In this document: one piece after another, positions 6,602 to 15,099 of the stretch
Layout: every line of letters begins with the position of its first letter
Position numbering within the stretch: the first letter of the stretch is position 1
From: Treponema sp.
GTDB taxonomy: Bacteria; Spirochaetota; Spirochaetia; Treponematales; Treponemataceae
DNA: 16,699 nucleotides
Assembly: GCA_024699205.1 (NCBI GenBank)
Contig: JAILQA010000452.1
Span: 1-16,699, forward strand
Reading direction: 5' to 3'
The notes under the pieces: model-generated
The model's database searches: none
The model's input: the letters and a program-made list of their open reading frames with translations, nothing else
What the model was told of the DNA's origin: nothing
Position numbers and translations under genes: made by a program

Positions 6602-8692
6602 ATGGATTTTTCTACTTCAAAATTAAGAAACATTGCAATTGCAGGTCATGGTCAGACTGGTAAGACCTCTCTCTTGGAACATTTGCTTTTATTGAGCGGA
6701 GTAATTTCTAAAGCAGAAACAACAGAGTCCGGAAAAACAGTAAGTGATTATTCACCAGAAGAAATAGAGCGAAAGATTTCTATCTACGCTTCACTTGCAC
6801 ATATTACCTGGAAAGATTGCAATCTTAATTTTTGGGATACTCCGGGAGCTTCCGACTTTATTGGCGAAGTTATTTCCGCATTCCGTTCAAGCGAAATGTG
6901 TCTTATGATGATTGACGGACGCTCTGGTGCCCAGATTGAAACAATCAAGCTTTGGCGAGATTTGGACCGACGCAATAAACCACGCTTTATCTTTATCAAC
7001 AAGTGCGAAGATGAACGTACAAACGTTGCAGACGTAAACAAAGATATTCACGACAAGTTCAATGTTGAAGTTTGTCCTGTCACAATTCCAATGGGAAACG
7101 GTGCAGACTTTAAAGGTGTTATCGACGTTCTTAAAGGAAAGGCATATTTTACACCAGCAGCCGGCGAAAAAGAAAAAGAAGTTGATATCCCTGCTGAATA
7201 CATGGATGAATATAAACGAGCCGTAGAAGTTCTTGCTGGTTCAGCTGCAGAAGGTGATGATGACTTACTGGTTAAATTCATTGATGAAGGTGAACTTACT
7301 CCAGAAGAAATCGCACGCGGACTTTCAATTGCGTTTGCAAACAACAGAATTGTTCCAAGCTTTGCAGGTTCAGCCCTTTTGAATTCAGGTCTTACTGCCA
7401 TGCTTGATTTCATCGTATCAACAGCACCTAATCCAGAAGGATTTATTGATACAGTAAAAACTCCTGATGGCGAAACTTCTACAATCAAAGTTGATCCTAC
7501 ACTTCCAATGGCAGCCGTTGTTGTAAAAACTTCAAGCGATCAATTCTCTGGCCGTCTTTCTTACATCAAAATCGTTACCGGCAAAATCAACGCCGAAACA
7601 GAATATTGGAACATTCGCGAAGGCCGCAAAGAAAAACTCGGTAAGCTTTATCGTGCTGTCGGCAAAAAACTCGAAGAAATCAAAACTGCAAATGCCGGTG
7701 ATATTATCATCGCTACAAAACTTACGCTTGCACAGACAAGTGACACCCTTTCTGAAGTTCAAACAGCTCCATCCTTTGTTAAGCTCCGCCATCCTGAACC
7801 AGTATTCTCTATGGCAGTTTCTGCCGGCGATAAAAAAGAAGAAGACAAGCTCAGTGCAATGCTGGCAAAAGCAACCGAAGAAGACAAGACTCTTTCTTAC
7901 AAGTTCAATATCGAAACAAAGCAGAATGTACTTTCGGGCATGGGTGAACTCCATATCAACATGATTCTTGACAAAATCAAGGCTCAGACAAAAATTAACA
8001 TCACAACAACCGTTCCTCGTGTTGCTTACCGCGAAACAATTCTTCGCAAGGCTCAGGCTGAATACACTCACAAAAAACAGTCTGGTGGCCACGGACAGTA
8101 TGCCCGCGTTGTTCTTTCAATTGAACCTCTTGAACGTGGAGAAGAATACAAGTTCACAAACGCAATTTTTGGTGGTGCAATTTCCAAAGGTTACATTCCT
8201 GGCGTAGAAAAAGGTATCAAAGAAGCTATGCTCAACGGTGTTCTTGCCGGCTATCCTGTAACAGATGTTGCATCTACAGTTGTTGATGGTAAAGAGCATC
8301 CAGTAGACTCTTCTGAACTTGCATTCAAAATTGCTGCTCGAAACTCATTCCGCGAAGCAATGCGACAGGCAGGTCCTATTCTTCTTGAACCAATTATGAA
8401 CATAACAGTTTGGGTTGAATCTAAATATCTTGGTGATATCATGTCTGATTTGTCAGGAAAACGCGGCCGAATCCTTGGTCAGAGCGAAATTGGTGGCGGT
8501 ATTGAAGAAATCCGAGCACAGGCTCCTCAGGCTGAATTGCTCCGCTATGCCATCGACCTGCGTTCTCTTACCAGTGGTACCGGAAGCTTTGAAACTTCAT
8601 TCGACCATTATGACCCAATCTCTGGTAAAGTTGCTGATGACGTAATTGCAGCAGCAAAAGAGTTCATCACAATCCAGAATCTTGATTCATAA
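6602..8692 (+). CDS. EF-G-like translational GTPase (second EF-G paralogue)
   Basis: The 696 residues show all five EF-G domains: GTPase 1-280, beta-barrel II about 303-385, domain III about 397-465 (SGMGELHINMI 445-455), domain IV about 470-595 (GGHGQYARV 495-503) and domain V about 596-696. P-loop GHGQTGKT is at 15-22 and DTPG at 79-82. Three G-domain positions differ from canonical EF-G: the catalytic His after DTPG is Ala83, the switch-I RGIT is RKIS (57-60), and NKxD is NKCE (133-136). This puts it in the EF-G-like/EF-G2 subfamily, not main fusA; T. pallidum also has two EF-G genes. The related mycobacterial EF-G2 is reported to lack ribosome-stimulated GTPase activity; whether that holds here is unknown. 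AAGGAGAA at 6587-6594 sets the start. It is monocistronic, with its own promoter and terminator. Confidence 0.9.
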   Translation: MDFSTSKLRNIAIAGHGQTGKTSLLEHLLLLSGVISKAETTESGKTVSDYSPEEIERKISIYASLAHITWKDCNLNFWDTPGASDFIGEVISAFRSSEMCLMMIDGRSGAQIETIKLWRDLDRRNKPRFIFINKCEDERTNVADVNKDIHDKFNVEVCPVTIPMGNGADFKGVIDVLKGKAYFTPAAGEKEKEVDIPAEYMDEYKRAVEVLAGSAAEGDDDLLVKFIDEGELTPEEIARGLSIAFANNRIVPSFAGSALLNSGLTAMLDFIVSTAPNPEGFIDTVKTPDGETSTIKVDPTLPMAAVVVKTSSDQFSGRLSYIKIVTGKINAETEYWNIREGRKEKLGKLYRAVGKKLEEIKTANAGDIIIATKLTLAQTSDTLSEVQTAPSFVKLRHPEPVFSMAVSAGDKKEEDKLSAMLAKATEEDKTLSYKFNIETKQNVLSGMGELHINMILDKIKAQTKINITTTVPRVAYRETILRKAQAEYTHKKQSGGHGQYARVVLSIEPLERGEEYKFTNAIFGGAISKGYIPGVEKGIKEAMLNGVLAGYPVTDVASTVVDGKEHPVDSSELAFKIAARNSFREAMRQAGPILLEPIMNITVWVESKYLGDIMSDLSGKRGRILGQSEIGGGIEEIRAQAPQAELLRYAIDLRSLTSGTGSFETSFDHYDPISGKVADDVIAAAKEFITIQNLDS

Positions 8693-8735
8693 TGTAATAA
8701 ACACATAATTCATGGGCCCACAAGCCTAAACAAAG

Positions 8736-8770
8736 AACCACTGTAAGTTAATTCCTACAGTGGTTTTTTT
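8736..8770 (+). terminator. Rho-independent terminator after the EF-G-like gene
   Basis: A perfect 10-bp stem, AACCACTGTA (8736-8745) and TACAGTGGTT (8756-8765), with a 10-nt loop runs into a T7 tract ending at 8770, followed by more T-rich sequence. The minus-strand reading lacks a T tract, so it acts on the plus strand only. Confidence 0.92.
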
Positions 8771-8825
8771 ATTATTTTTTCGTAATTCAAATCGAAGCTA
8801 AATCTATTCTAAGTATACTCAAAAT

Positions 8826-9695
8826 CTATCTAATCTTCTCTGGTTTTCCTGTAAGCAAAATCCTTAGATTCAGTTTAATGTAGGAACAGATTTCGCGGAC
8901 ATAAGTATGTGGAATCTTTAAAACTGGTGTTTTTGAAGAAACTCCTTTTATATCTGTAAAGCCCATTCTATCTGCAAGACGTTCTGCACGGCGCAGGTGG
9001 AATCTGCTGGTAACAACCGCAACAGGACTTTCCAAAATCTTAGATTGCGGAAGGCCAGTATAATCAGAAAGCATTTTGCAGCTGTATTCAAAGTTCTGAA
9101 TTGTATCCAAAGCCTGATCTTCCACAAGAACTTTTGATTGCTCAATACCATTTTCTACAAGATATTTCTTTAAGGAAGGAGCCTCTGCAACCGGCAGAAA
9201 ATCCAAAGTTCCTCCGCTTACAACACAAACTGCATTCGGATGTTTTTTAAGATATTCAGCAGTTCTTTCCACACGCCTCAAAACAGAATCAGGTAAAATA
9301 CCATCCTTAGAAACCCCGCCACCAAGCAGAATCACATAATCAACCTGCTCAGAATCCTCTGCAATACGCGGAGTAAGAATATAATAAAGACTGATTGCGC
9401 TTATAATTCCACCGGCAATAAGCAGAAGTACAAAGACCACTTTAATCCAGCGCTTCCACACACTCCAGAAGCTATGCTTTTTTAAAAGTCTATATATTCC
9501 CGTAAAAATCAAATAAAGTCCTGCAGCCGACCAGATATGCGTAAAACTAATTACATTATCCCAAAAAGTACCCGGGCAGGAAGTGATTAAATATACATCA
9601 TAGGCAATTCCAATCAATCCGAGCACGATAATCAAAACAGAACAAACAGCAAATCGGCTGTTGACCTTTTTAGCTTTCTCCAGTAAACCGCTCAT
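8826..9695 (-). CDS. DUF218 (YdcF/ElyC/SanA-like) membrane protein
   Basis: From the ATG at 9695 the protein has 289 residues. Three membrane helices (about 15-37, 51-71 and 86-107) are followed by a DUF218 domain, which should lie outside the membrane. Domain marks are DYVILLGGG (119-127), VVSGG (158-162), VEDQALDTIQN (191-201) and VVTSRFHLRRAERLA (227-241). Relatives such as ElyC and SanA affect envelope integrity, peptidoglycan and undecaprenyl-phosphate use; the exact reaction is unknown. Two upstream ATGs (9707 and 9701) are in frame, but only 9695 has GAGG at proper spacing (6 nt). It is divergent from the M15 peptidase gene, leaving about 100 bp between the two starts. Confidence 0.85.
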   Translation of the reverse strand: MSGLLEKAKKVNSRFAVCSVLIIVLGLIGIAYDVYLITSCPGTFWDNVISFTHIWSAAGLYLIFTGIYRLLKKHSFWSVWKRWIKVVFVLLLIAGGIISAISLYYILTPRIAEDSEQVDYVILLGGGVSKDGILPDSVLRRVERTAEYLKKHPNAVCVVSGGTLDFLPVAEAPSLKKYLVENGIEQSKVLVEDQALDTIQNFEYSCKMLSDYTGLPQSKILESPVAVVTSRFHLRRAERLADRMGFTDIKGVSSKTPVLKIPHTYVREICSYIKLNLRILLTGKPEKIR

Positions 9696-9756
9696 TTTCA
9701 TCCTCATATTTCATATTTTATTCACATGTAATTCTTTTTATATAATCCTTTTTTTA

Positions 9757-9785
9757 TTGTTAAAAATCAATATTTAGCCTAATAT
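9757..9785 (+). promoter_or_regulatory. Weak promoter candidate for the M15 operon
   Basis: TTGTTA (9757-9762) and TAATAT (9780-9785) are 17 bp apart; an alternative -10 TATAAA is at 9783-9788. Either would start transcription at or very near the GTG at 9793, leaving no room for a ribosome site. The match is modest. Confidence 0.25.
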
Positions 9786-9792
9786 AAAATAC

Positions 9793-10728
9793 GTGAGCAA
9801 AAGATTATTCAGCACAATTTTTAGTTTTTTTATCATCGCGTCAACCTTTACACTTTTTGCAAGCCCGTCAATTTCCGTGCAAGCAGAACCAAAAGAATTA
9901 AATCTCTTTAGAAGAGCCTACCCTGACATCACCTTTAAATCAACTTATGATGCAAAAGTCAAAGATTTTTTAATCACAATCACCTGTGAAGGCCGAAGCG
10001 CTGACTTTTACTGGCAAAACGCAAGTCTTATTCCCCCTCAGGAACTCCAGAACGCAGAAAATTACAGTACGCTTCTTTATCCTTATGCAGAAAAAATCCC
10101 AGACCCAAAGGATTTTACTCCAGAAGATATAGAAAGAATCCGCAATTATTCTTCAAAGGAAAACCGCACTAAGGGAGCAAAAACTCCGCCATTTTTTTAT
10201 GATTTGATTTATGACTGCAAAACCCGGGCTGCCTTGGAAAAACACATCATCAAACACACATTTTTAGGAAAAAGCACCATAATCCACGAGAGAATTAAAG
10301 AACCTCTGCTGAGAGTTGAAAAAAAGATTCTTGATGAAGCAAAAGTTACCCCGGAAGTTCAAACTTTTCTTGATAAGCTTTTAAGTGCCGACAGTTACAA
10401 CTGGCGCGAGATTCAGGATTCAGGAAATCGCTCTTTTCATAGTCTTGGAATTGCCCTTGATATTCTTCCAAAAGGCTGGGGACAGAAAAACGTATACTGG
10501 GCCTGGCGACGAGATTTTGACAAGGACTGGATGCTTCTTCCTTTGAACCGACGCTGGACACCACCCGAAAAAGTTGTTGAGATTTTTGAATCAGAAGGAT
10601 TTATCTACGGTGGAAAATGGATTATCTGGGATAACATGCATTTTGAATATCACCCGGAAATTATTTTATACAATGCAAAATCAGCTTCAAACACATCATC
10701 AAACAAATCAACAAGCACCTCAAGATAA
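9793..10728 (+). CDS. Secreted M15-family D-Ala-D-Ala carboxypeptidase-like peptidase
   Basis: The 311-residue protein starts with a signal peptide: a basic start, a hydrophobic run to about residue 23, and a likely cut after SISVQA at 31. The C-terminal M15 (VanY/DacY-like) zinc peptidase domain has His216 and Asp223 in SFHSLGIALDI, then Asp280 and His283 in WDNMHFEYH. Together these give the usual HxxxxxxD...(D/E)xxH layout of two His and one Asp zinc ligands plus an acidic catalytic residue. Such enzymes trim peptidoglycan stem peptides. The region 32-190 is family-specific and unrecognised; the last 15 residues are a Ser/Thr/Asn tail. The GTG start lacks a Shine-Dalgarno sequence, but no later start would keep the signal peptide. 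It is the first of three close genes on this strand. Confidence 0.85.
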   Translation: MSKRLFSTIFSFFIIASTFTLFASPSISVQAEPKELNLFRRAYPDITFKSTYDAKVKDFLITITCEGRSADFYWQNASLIPPQELQNAENYSTLLYPYAEKIPDPKDFTPEDIERIRNYSSKENRTKGAKTPPFFYDLIYDCKTRAALEKHIIKHTFLGKSTIIHERIKEPLLRVEKKILDEAKVTPEVQTFLDKLLSADSYNWREIQDSGNRSFHSLGIALDILPKGWGQKNVYWAWRRDFDKDWMLLPLNRRWTPPEKVVEIFESEGFIYGGKWIIWDNMHFEYHPEIILYNAKSASNTSSNKSTSTSR

Positions 10729-10746
10729 AGGGGTAAAGAGGAATAT

Positions 10747-12378
10747 ATGATTGAAACCGACACAAACACCAGGTATTCTGAAAGCCTGATTTCTATAAAT
10801 AACTGCCGCATCGAAAACTCACGCAGCATTCTTTTACCACAAATTAACTGGAATATGAAAAAAGGTCAGGCCTGGCTGATTATAGGCCCAAACGGCGGAG
10901 GAAAGGCAGATTTTATAAACGCGCTTGCGGGACTTCAAAAAATTATTCCTAATAACACAGCCATATCCGGCGATTCATCCACAGATACAAAAGAATCTTC
11001 ATATATCAATCAATTTGCAGACTCAGTTGAACTGGTGTCTCTGGAAAGAGCCGCCCGCCTTATTCAGGAAGAACGCGAAAATGACGAAAGCGATTATATT
11101 GAAGGCGGTGTAGATATCGGTCGAACAGGACGAGTTTTTATTGCCCAGGCACTGTCAGAAACAATCAAAAAAGGTGATGAACTTCCAGACTTTGCAAAAA
11201 AGCTTGAAGCCTATCCTCAGATAAAGCTTTGCGGGGTTGAAAAGATTCTTGACCGCGGATTAAAATACATGTCTACAGGAGAAATCAGGCGTACACTTTT
11301 AGCACGCGCTCTTATTTCCGGCAAAAAACTGCTAATTCTTTCTGATCCTTTTGCAGGGCTGGATGTACAGAGCCGAACAATTCTGCTGGACTTTTTTAAT
11401 ACAATCGCTTCCCGTTCAAGTCCATCAATCATTCTTGGCATGGAGCGTTATCACGAAATACCAGATGCAATCACCCACGTGCTTGAGTTTAAGGATAAAA
11501 AAATCTCCTTCTGCGGATTAAAAGCTGATTACGAGCAGTATCTTGCAAATCAGCAGGATTCTGATTTACACAAATCAACCAGCAAAGAAGAAAGGCTCCA
11601 GTTTGCGGAACAGCTGCAGCAAGCAAAACAAACAAATCAGCAGGAGCAAGAAAATCAAAAAGTCCCACAGGAAGAGGAAAGCCCCCTTGTAAAAATGAAA
11701 AATGTAAACGTAGGCTGGGGCGACAATCATGTTTTAAGAGACCTCAACTGGACGCTGAATAAGGGCGAGCACTGGCTGATTCAGGGCCCCAACGGTTCAG
11801 GAAAAACAACTTTTTTGGAATTGATTACCGGTGATAATATGCAGGTTTTCTGTAATGACATTGAACTTTTTGGAAAACGGCGTGGCAGCGGAGAAACTAT
11901 CTGGGATATAAAAAAACAGCTTGGAATTGTCTCCTACCGACTTCATGTTGAATACCGAATGTTAGGCGGAACAAATCTTTTAAGCGTAATTGTCTCTGGT
12001 TTTAAAGATTCAATCGGCTTGTATGAAGCGGCCACCGATACCGAAATCGATTACGCAAAAAAATGGCTCAAACTGGGTGGTTTTGAAGGCCGCGAAAAGG
12101 AAGCTTTTGGAAGTCTTAGTTATGGCGAACAAAGGGCTATCCTTATTCTGCGCTCAGTCGTAAAATCGCCAAAAATCCTTATTCTTGATGAACCTTGTCA
12201 CGGTCTGGATGAACAATACAGAAATAAAATCCTCAATCTTATGGAAACAATCGGCGAAGAGGGAAGCACAACAATGCTTCATGTTACCCACGATTCTTCC
12301 GAAATTTTAAAGTGTGAAAAACATATCCTTCAGCTTTTGCCAGGTGAAAATCCAATGTATAAGATAGAAGTTAAATAA
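10747..12378 (+). CDS. Tandem ABC ATPase, ModF/PhrA-like, with degenerate first site
   Basis: The 543-residue soluble protein has two ATP-binding cassettes and no membrane helices. The second is canonical: Walker A GPNGSGKTT (347-355), signature SLSYGEQ (456-462), Walker B/Glu LILDEP (478-483) and H-loop His515. The first is altered: Walker A GPNGGGKAD has Ala54 where Ser/Thr binds magnesium, Walker B reads LILSDP (197-202; Ser199-Asp200 replace Asp-Glu), the signature is MSTGE, and the H-loop position reads GMERYHEIP without the expected His. A Gln/Glu/Lys-rich linker spans about 268-312. The closest architecture I know is ModF (COG1119), whose function is poorly defined despite the molybdate name. 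No permease or binding protein is adjacent. AGAGG lies 5 nt before the ATG, 18 bp after the M15 gene, so they are probably co-transcribed. Confidence 0.88.
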   Translation: MIETDTNTRYSESLISINNCRIENSRSILLPQINWNMKKGQAWLIIGPNGGGKADFINALAGLQKIIPNNTAISGDSSTDTKESSYINQFADSVELVSLERAARLIQEERENDESDYIEGGVDIGRTGRVFIAQALSETIKKGDELPDFAKKLEAYPQIKLCGVEKILDRGLKYMSTGEIRRTLLARALISGKKLLILSDPFAGLDVQSRTILLDFFNTIASRSSPSIILGMERYHEIPDAITHVLEFKDKKISFCGLKADYEQYLANQQDSDLHKSTSKEERLQFAEQLQQAKQTNQQEQENQKVPQEEESPLVKMKNVNVGWGDNHVLRDLNWTLNKGEHWLIQGPNGSGKTTFLELITGDNMQVFCNDIELFGKRRGSGETIWDIKKQLGIVSYRLHVEYRMLGGTNLLSVIVSGFKDSIGLYEAATDTEIDYAKKWLKLGGFEGREKEAFGSLSYGEQRAILILRSVVKSPKILILDEPCHGLDEQYRNKILNLMETIGEEGSTTMLHVTHDSSEILKCEKHILQLLPGENPMYKIEVK

Positions 12379-12390
12379 ATGGAGATATTC

Positions 12391-13485
12391 ATGAGAAAAA
12401 CAAGAAGAAATCTATCCGAAAATCTATCTGAAAGCTCACGAAAGAATGATTTTTTTGTTGAAATATCCATTGTATTGCTGATATTCCTCATTTTTAATTT
12501 TTCTTCCTGTACAAATCAAAAAATAAAATCAGAAGCAGAATACACCCTCAGAGCTCCTGCACAAGAATCCCTTGAGTTCAATGAAACCTGGAGTTTTGTT
12601 TTGCAAGGCCGTGAAGAGGAATACAAACCAGAAATGCCAGTTACAGATCTTTGCTACTATTATACTGATATAAATTGCTACGGCGAGTTGATTGATATTC
12701 CAAATCGTGCAAAACTCACTGTAAACGAAGGAACGCGGGTTCATTTTGGAATGTGCTGCCAGAGTACCTCGCTTACACATTTTGTTATTAACCCGGAATA
12801 CGGACTGCGGGACAGAATCATAAAAGAAATTGTAGATGCAGCCAAAGCTTTTGACGGCATCCAGCTTGATTTTGAATATGTTCCCCGCCGTGATAAAAAG
12901 AAATATCTTGATTTTATTCAGAAAGTGCGTGAAGAAATCAATGCTCAAAATAAAGAGTGTGATAAAAATCAAATGCTTTCTGTATGTCTTCCTGGACGTT
13001 ATAAAGATGCCGAAAGCGACTTTTTTACCTACAAAGAAATTGCCAAGCTTTGCGACAGAGTTTTTATAATGGCTTATGATGAACATTGGGCTACAAGCCA
13101 GCCTGGTCCAGTAGCTTCTACCGAATGGAGCAAAAAAGTTGTCGATTTTGCCCTTACACAAATCCCTCAGGAAAAGTTGATAATGGGAATGCCTTTTTAC
13201 GGCCGCACCTGGAATGATAAAAGCACAGCAAAGGCCTGGTACTTTTCAAGCTTACAACAAAACATGATAGAAAACGACGTTAAGGATGTTTATTATGAAA
13301 ACGACATCCCTATGTTCAAATACAAAACAGAAGTTGAAGTTACTGGTTATTTTAATGATAACTATTCTGTTTTAAACTTATGCGATATTTACCAAAAGGC
13401 AGGCATAGACAAGGTTGGCTTCTGGCGAATCGGTTTTGAATCCGAAGATTTCTGGAATTACATAAAAATCCGCAAAGAAGATTAA
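12391..13485 (+). CDS. GH18 domain lipoprotein (YaaH/SleL-like glycosidase)
   Basis: From the ATG at 12391 (GGAGA 5 nt upstream) the protein has 364 residues; an ATG at 12379 abuts the preceding stop and lacks a ribosome site. The N-terminus is basic, then a hydrophobic stretch (22-37) ends in NFSSC, a relaxed spirochaete-type lipobox with Cys40 as lipid anchor. The GH18 domain shows FDGIQLDFEYVP with Asp155, Asp160 and the catalytic Glu162, then VFIMAYDEHW, GMPFYGRTW and the terminal KVGFWRIG strand. The DxxxDxE form and the MAYD and FYGRxW motifs are like spore-cortex SleL/YaaH enzymes, which cut N-acetylglucosaminyl bonds in peptidoglycan; chitin is the other possible substrate. It is the third gene of the operon, 12 bp after the ABC gene. 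No convincing terminator follows. Confidence 0.85.
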   Translation: MRKTRRNLSENLSESSRKNDFFVEISIVLLIFLIFNFSSCTNQKIKSEAEYTLRAPAQESLEFNETWSFVLQGREEEYKPEMPVTDLCYYYTDINCYGELIDIPNRAKLTVNEGTRVHFGMCCQSTSLTHFVINPEYGLRDRIIKEIVDAAKAFDGIQLDFEYVPRRDKKKYLDFIQKVREEINAQNKECDKNQMLSVCLPGRYKDAESDFFTYKEIAKLCDRVFIMAYDEHWATSQPGPVASTEWSKKVVDFALTQIPQEKLIMGMPFYGRTWNDKSTAKAWYFSSLQQNMIENDVKDVYYENDIPMFKYKTEVEVTGYFNDNYSVLNLCDIYQKAGIDKVGFWRIGFESEDFWNYIKIRKED

Positions 13486-13507
13486 CAGACTGTAAGATTT
13501 TTTGTTA

Positions 13508-13536
13508 TTGCTACCGGCCCTTCTTTTCATTAAAAT
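13508..13536 (+). promoter_or_regulatory. Candidate promoter for the UPF0210 gene
   Basis: TTGCTA (13508-13513) and TAAAAT (13531-13536) are 17 bp apart. Transcription would begin near 13543, about 62 nt before the ATG at 13606. The -35 matches four of six bases, so confidence is modest. Confidence 0.35.
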
Positions 13537-13605
13537 AATCTCATAATTTAATACGATGGCTTTATTTTAAATATTACCCTTATCAAAACCATCATGGGAG
13601 TAATT

Positions 13606-14967
13606 ATGATTTTTTCACCTATAGAGATTCAGGAAACAGTAAACATGTTCATGCGCCAAAAGCTGGATATCCGCTGTATTACAATGGGTATTTCACTTTT
13701 AGACTGCGCAGATTCAGACAGTAAACGTGCCTGCGATAAAATCTACGATAAAATTATGAAAAAAGCCGGAAACCTTGTAAAAACCGGCCAGGATATAGAA
13801 AAAGAGTTCGGGGTTCCTATCATCAACAAGCGTATTTCGGTAACTCCGATTTCTCTGGTAGCAGGTGCAAGCCAAGCAAAAAATTATGTTCCATATATCA
13901 AAACTCTCGATCGCTGTGCTCACGAGCTTGGCGTAAACTTTATCGGCGGTTTTTCTGCCCTGGTTCAAAAGGGAATCACTCCTGCTGACCGCATTTTGAT
14001 TGAATCAATTCCAGAAGCTCTCGCAACTACAGATTTTGTTTGCTCTTCGGTAAATGTTGGAAGTACAAAATCGGGAATCAATATGGATGCCGTAAAACTC
14101 ATGGGCGAAATTATTACAAAAACAGCCGAAGTTTCTAAAAACTGCGAAGTAAACGGTTGTGCAAAGCTGGTTGTTTTCTGCAATGCCCCGGAAGATAATC
14201 CTTTTATGGCAGGAGCTTTCCACGGACCTGGAGAAGCAGATTGTGTAATCAATGTTGGCGTAAGTGGTCCTGGAGTTATTCTTGCCGCTGCCAGAGAGTA
14301 TAAAGGTCAGCCAATTAACGTACTCGCAGACGGTATAAAAAAGATGGCATTCAAAATCACAAGAATGGGACAGCTGGTTGGAAGTGAAGCAGCAAAACGT
14401 CTCGGCGTTGATTTTGGTATTCTTGATTTGTCTCTGGCCCCTACCCCTGCTGTTGGAGATTCAGTTGCCCGTATTCTTGAAGAAATTGGTCTTGAAGGCT
14501 GCGGTGCTCCTGGAACAACTGCCGCCCTTGCTATGCTTACTGACATGGTAAAAAAAGGCGGTGTTATGGCTTCAACTAACGTTGGTGGTTTAAGTGGTGC
14601 CTTTATTCCGGTTTCCGAAGACGAAGGAATGATTAATGCTGTTGAAAAAGGCTCCATCACTCTCGAAAAACTTGAAGCAATGACTACTGTTTGTTCCGTT
14701 GGTCTTGATATGATAGCAATTCCTGGTGATACACCGGCTACTACAATTTCTGGCATTCTTGCTGATGAGTTTGCAATTGGTATGGTAAACAACAAAACCA
14801 CTGCCTGCCGCTTAATTCCTGCTCCTGGCAAAAAAGCCGGTGAATGGGTTGAGTTCGGCGGTCTTTTAGGCGGTTGCCCTGTTATGCCTGTAAACAAGTT
14901 CAGTTGTGCAGACTTTATTAACAGAGGCGGTCGCATTCCAGCACCGATTCATTCGTTCAGGAACTAG
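13606..14967 (+). CDS. UPF0210 / PFL-like family protein (DUF711, COG2848)
   Basis: The 453-residue protein matches the UPF0210 family along its length and at its start: [15 protein letters not shown] (about 20-34) is the family's typical opening. Other marks are a Gly-rich middle ([14 protein letters not shown]), [38 protein letters not shown] and the terminal GRIPAPIHS. The fold is related to the pyruvate formate-lyase/ribonucleotide reductase barrel, but no enzymatic activity is established. In many bacteria the gene is paired with a small ACT-domain protein (UPF0237); none is adjacent here. An ATG at 13594 is in frame, but GGGAG at 13596-13600 lies within that codon's reach and is spaced 5 nt from 13606, which fits the family's normal N-terminus. 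It has its own promoter candidate and seems to be cytoplasmic. Confidence 0.95.
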   Translation: MIFSPIEIQETVNMFMRQKLDIRCITMGISLLDCADSDSKRACDKIYDKIMKKAGNLVKTGQDIEKEFGVPIINKRISVTPISLVAGASQAKNYVPYIKTLDRCAHELGVNFIGGFSALVQKGITPADRILIESIPEALATTDFVCSSVNVGSTKSGINMDAVKLMGEIITKTAEVSKNCEVNGCAKLVVFCNAPEDNPFMAGAFHGPGEADCVINVGVSGPGVILAAAREYKGQPINVLADGIKKMAFKITRMGQLVGSEAAKRLGVDFGILDLSLAPTPAVGDSVARILEEIGLEGCGAPGTTAALAMLTDMVKKGGVMASTNVGGLSGAFIPVSEDEGMINAVEKGSITLEKLEAMTTVCSVGLDMIAIPGDTPATTISGILADEFAIGMVNNKTTACRLIPAPGKKAGEWVEFGGLLGGCPVMPVNKFSCADFINRGGRIPAPIHSFRN

Positions 14968-15099
14968 TTTTAAGAATAAATCACCTAATCCAACTTAGAA
15001 CAGAAAATTATAATTTTTTCTCAAAAAAGCCGCAGAAAAAAACATTTTAAAACAAATATAAGGTAAGCATATTAATACTAAACTTATAGGAGTTTTATT

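Noticed and set aside
7532..8092. Long open frame antisense to the EF-G-like gene, and similar ones in 12529-13161 and 14307-14936
   Set aside because: They lie fully opposite well-supported genes, have no ribosome sites and encode no recognisable domain; they are composition shadows.
13486..13507. Terminator after the GH18 gene (ACAG-A-CTGT before a T run)
   Set aside because: The loop would be a single base and the stem four pairs; not a stable hairpin.
15012..15034. AT palindrome GAAAATTATAATTTTTTC as a terminator of the UPF0210 gene
   Set aside because: An imperfect AT-only stem without a proper loop; chance pairing is likely in this AT-rich gap.
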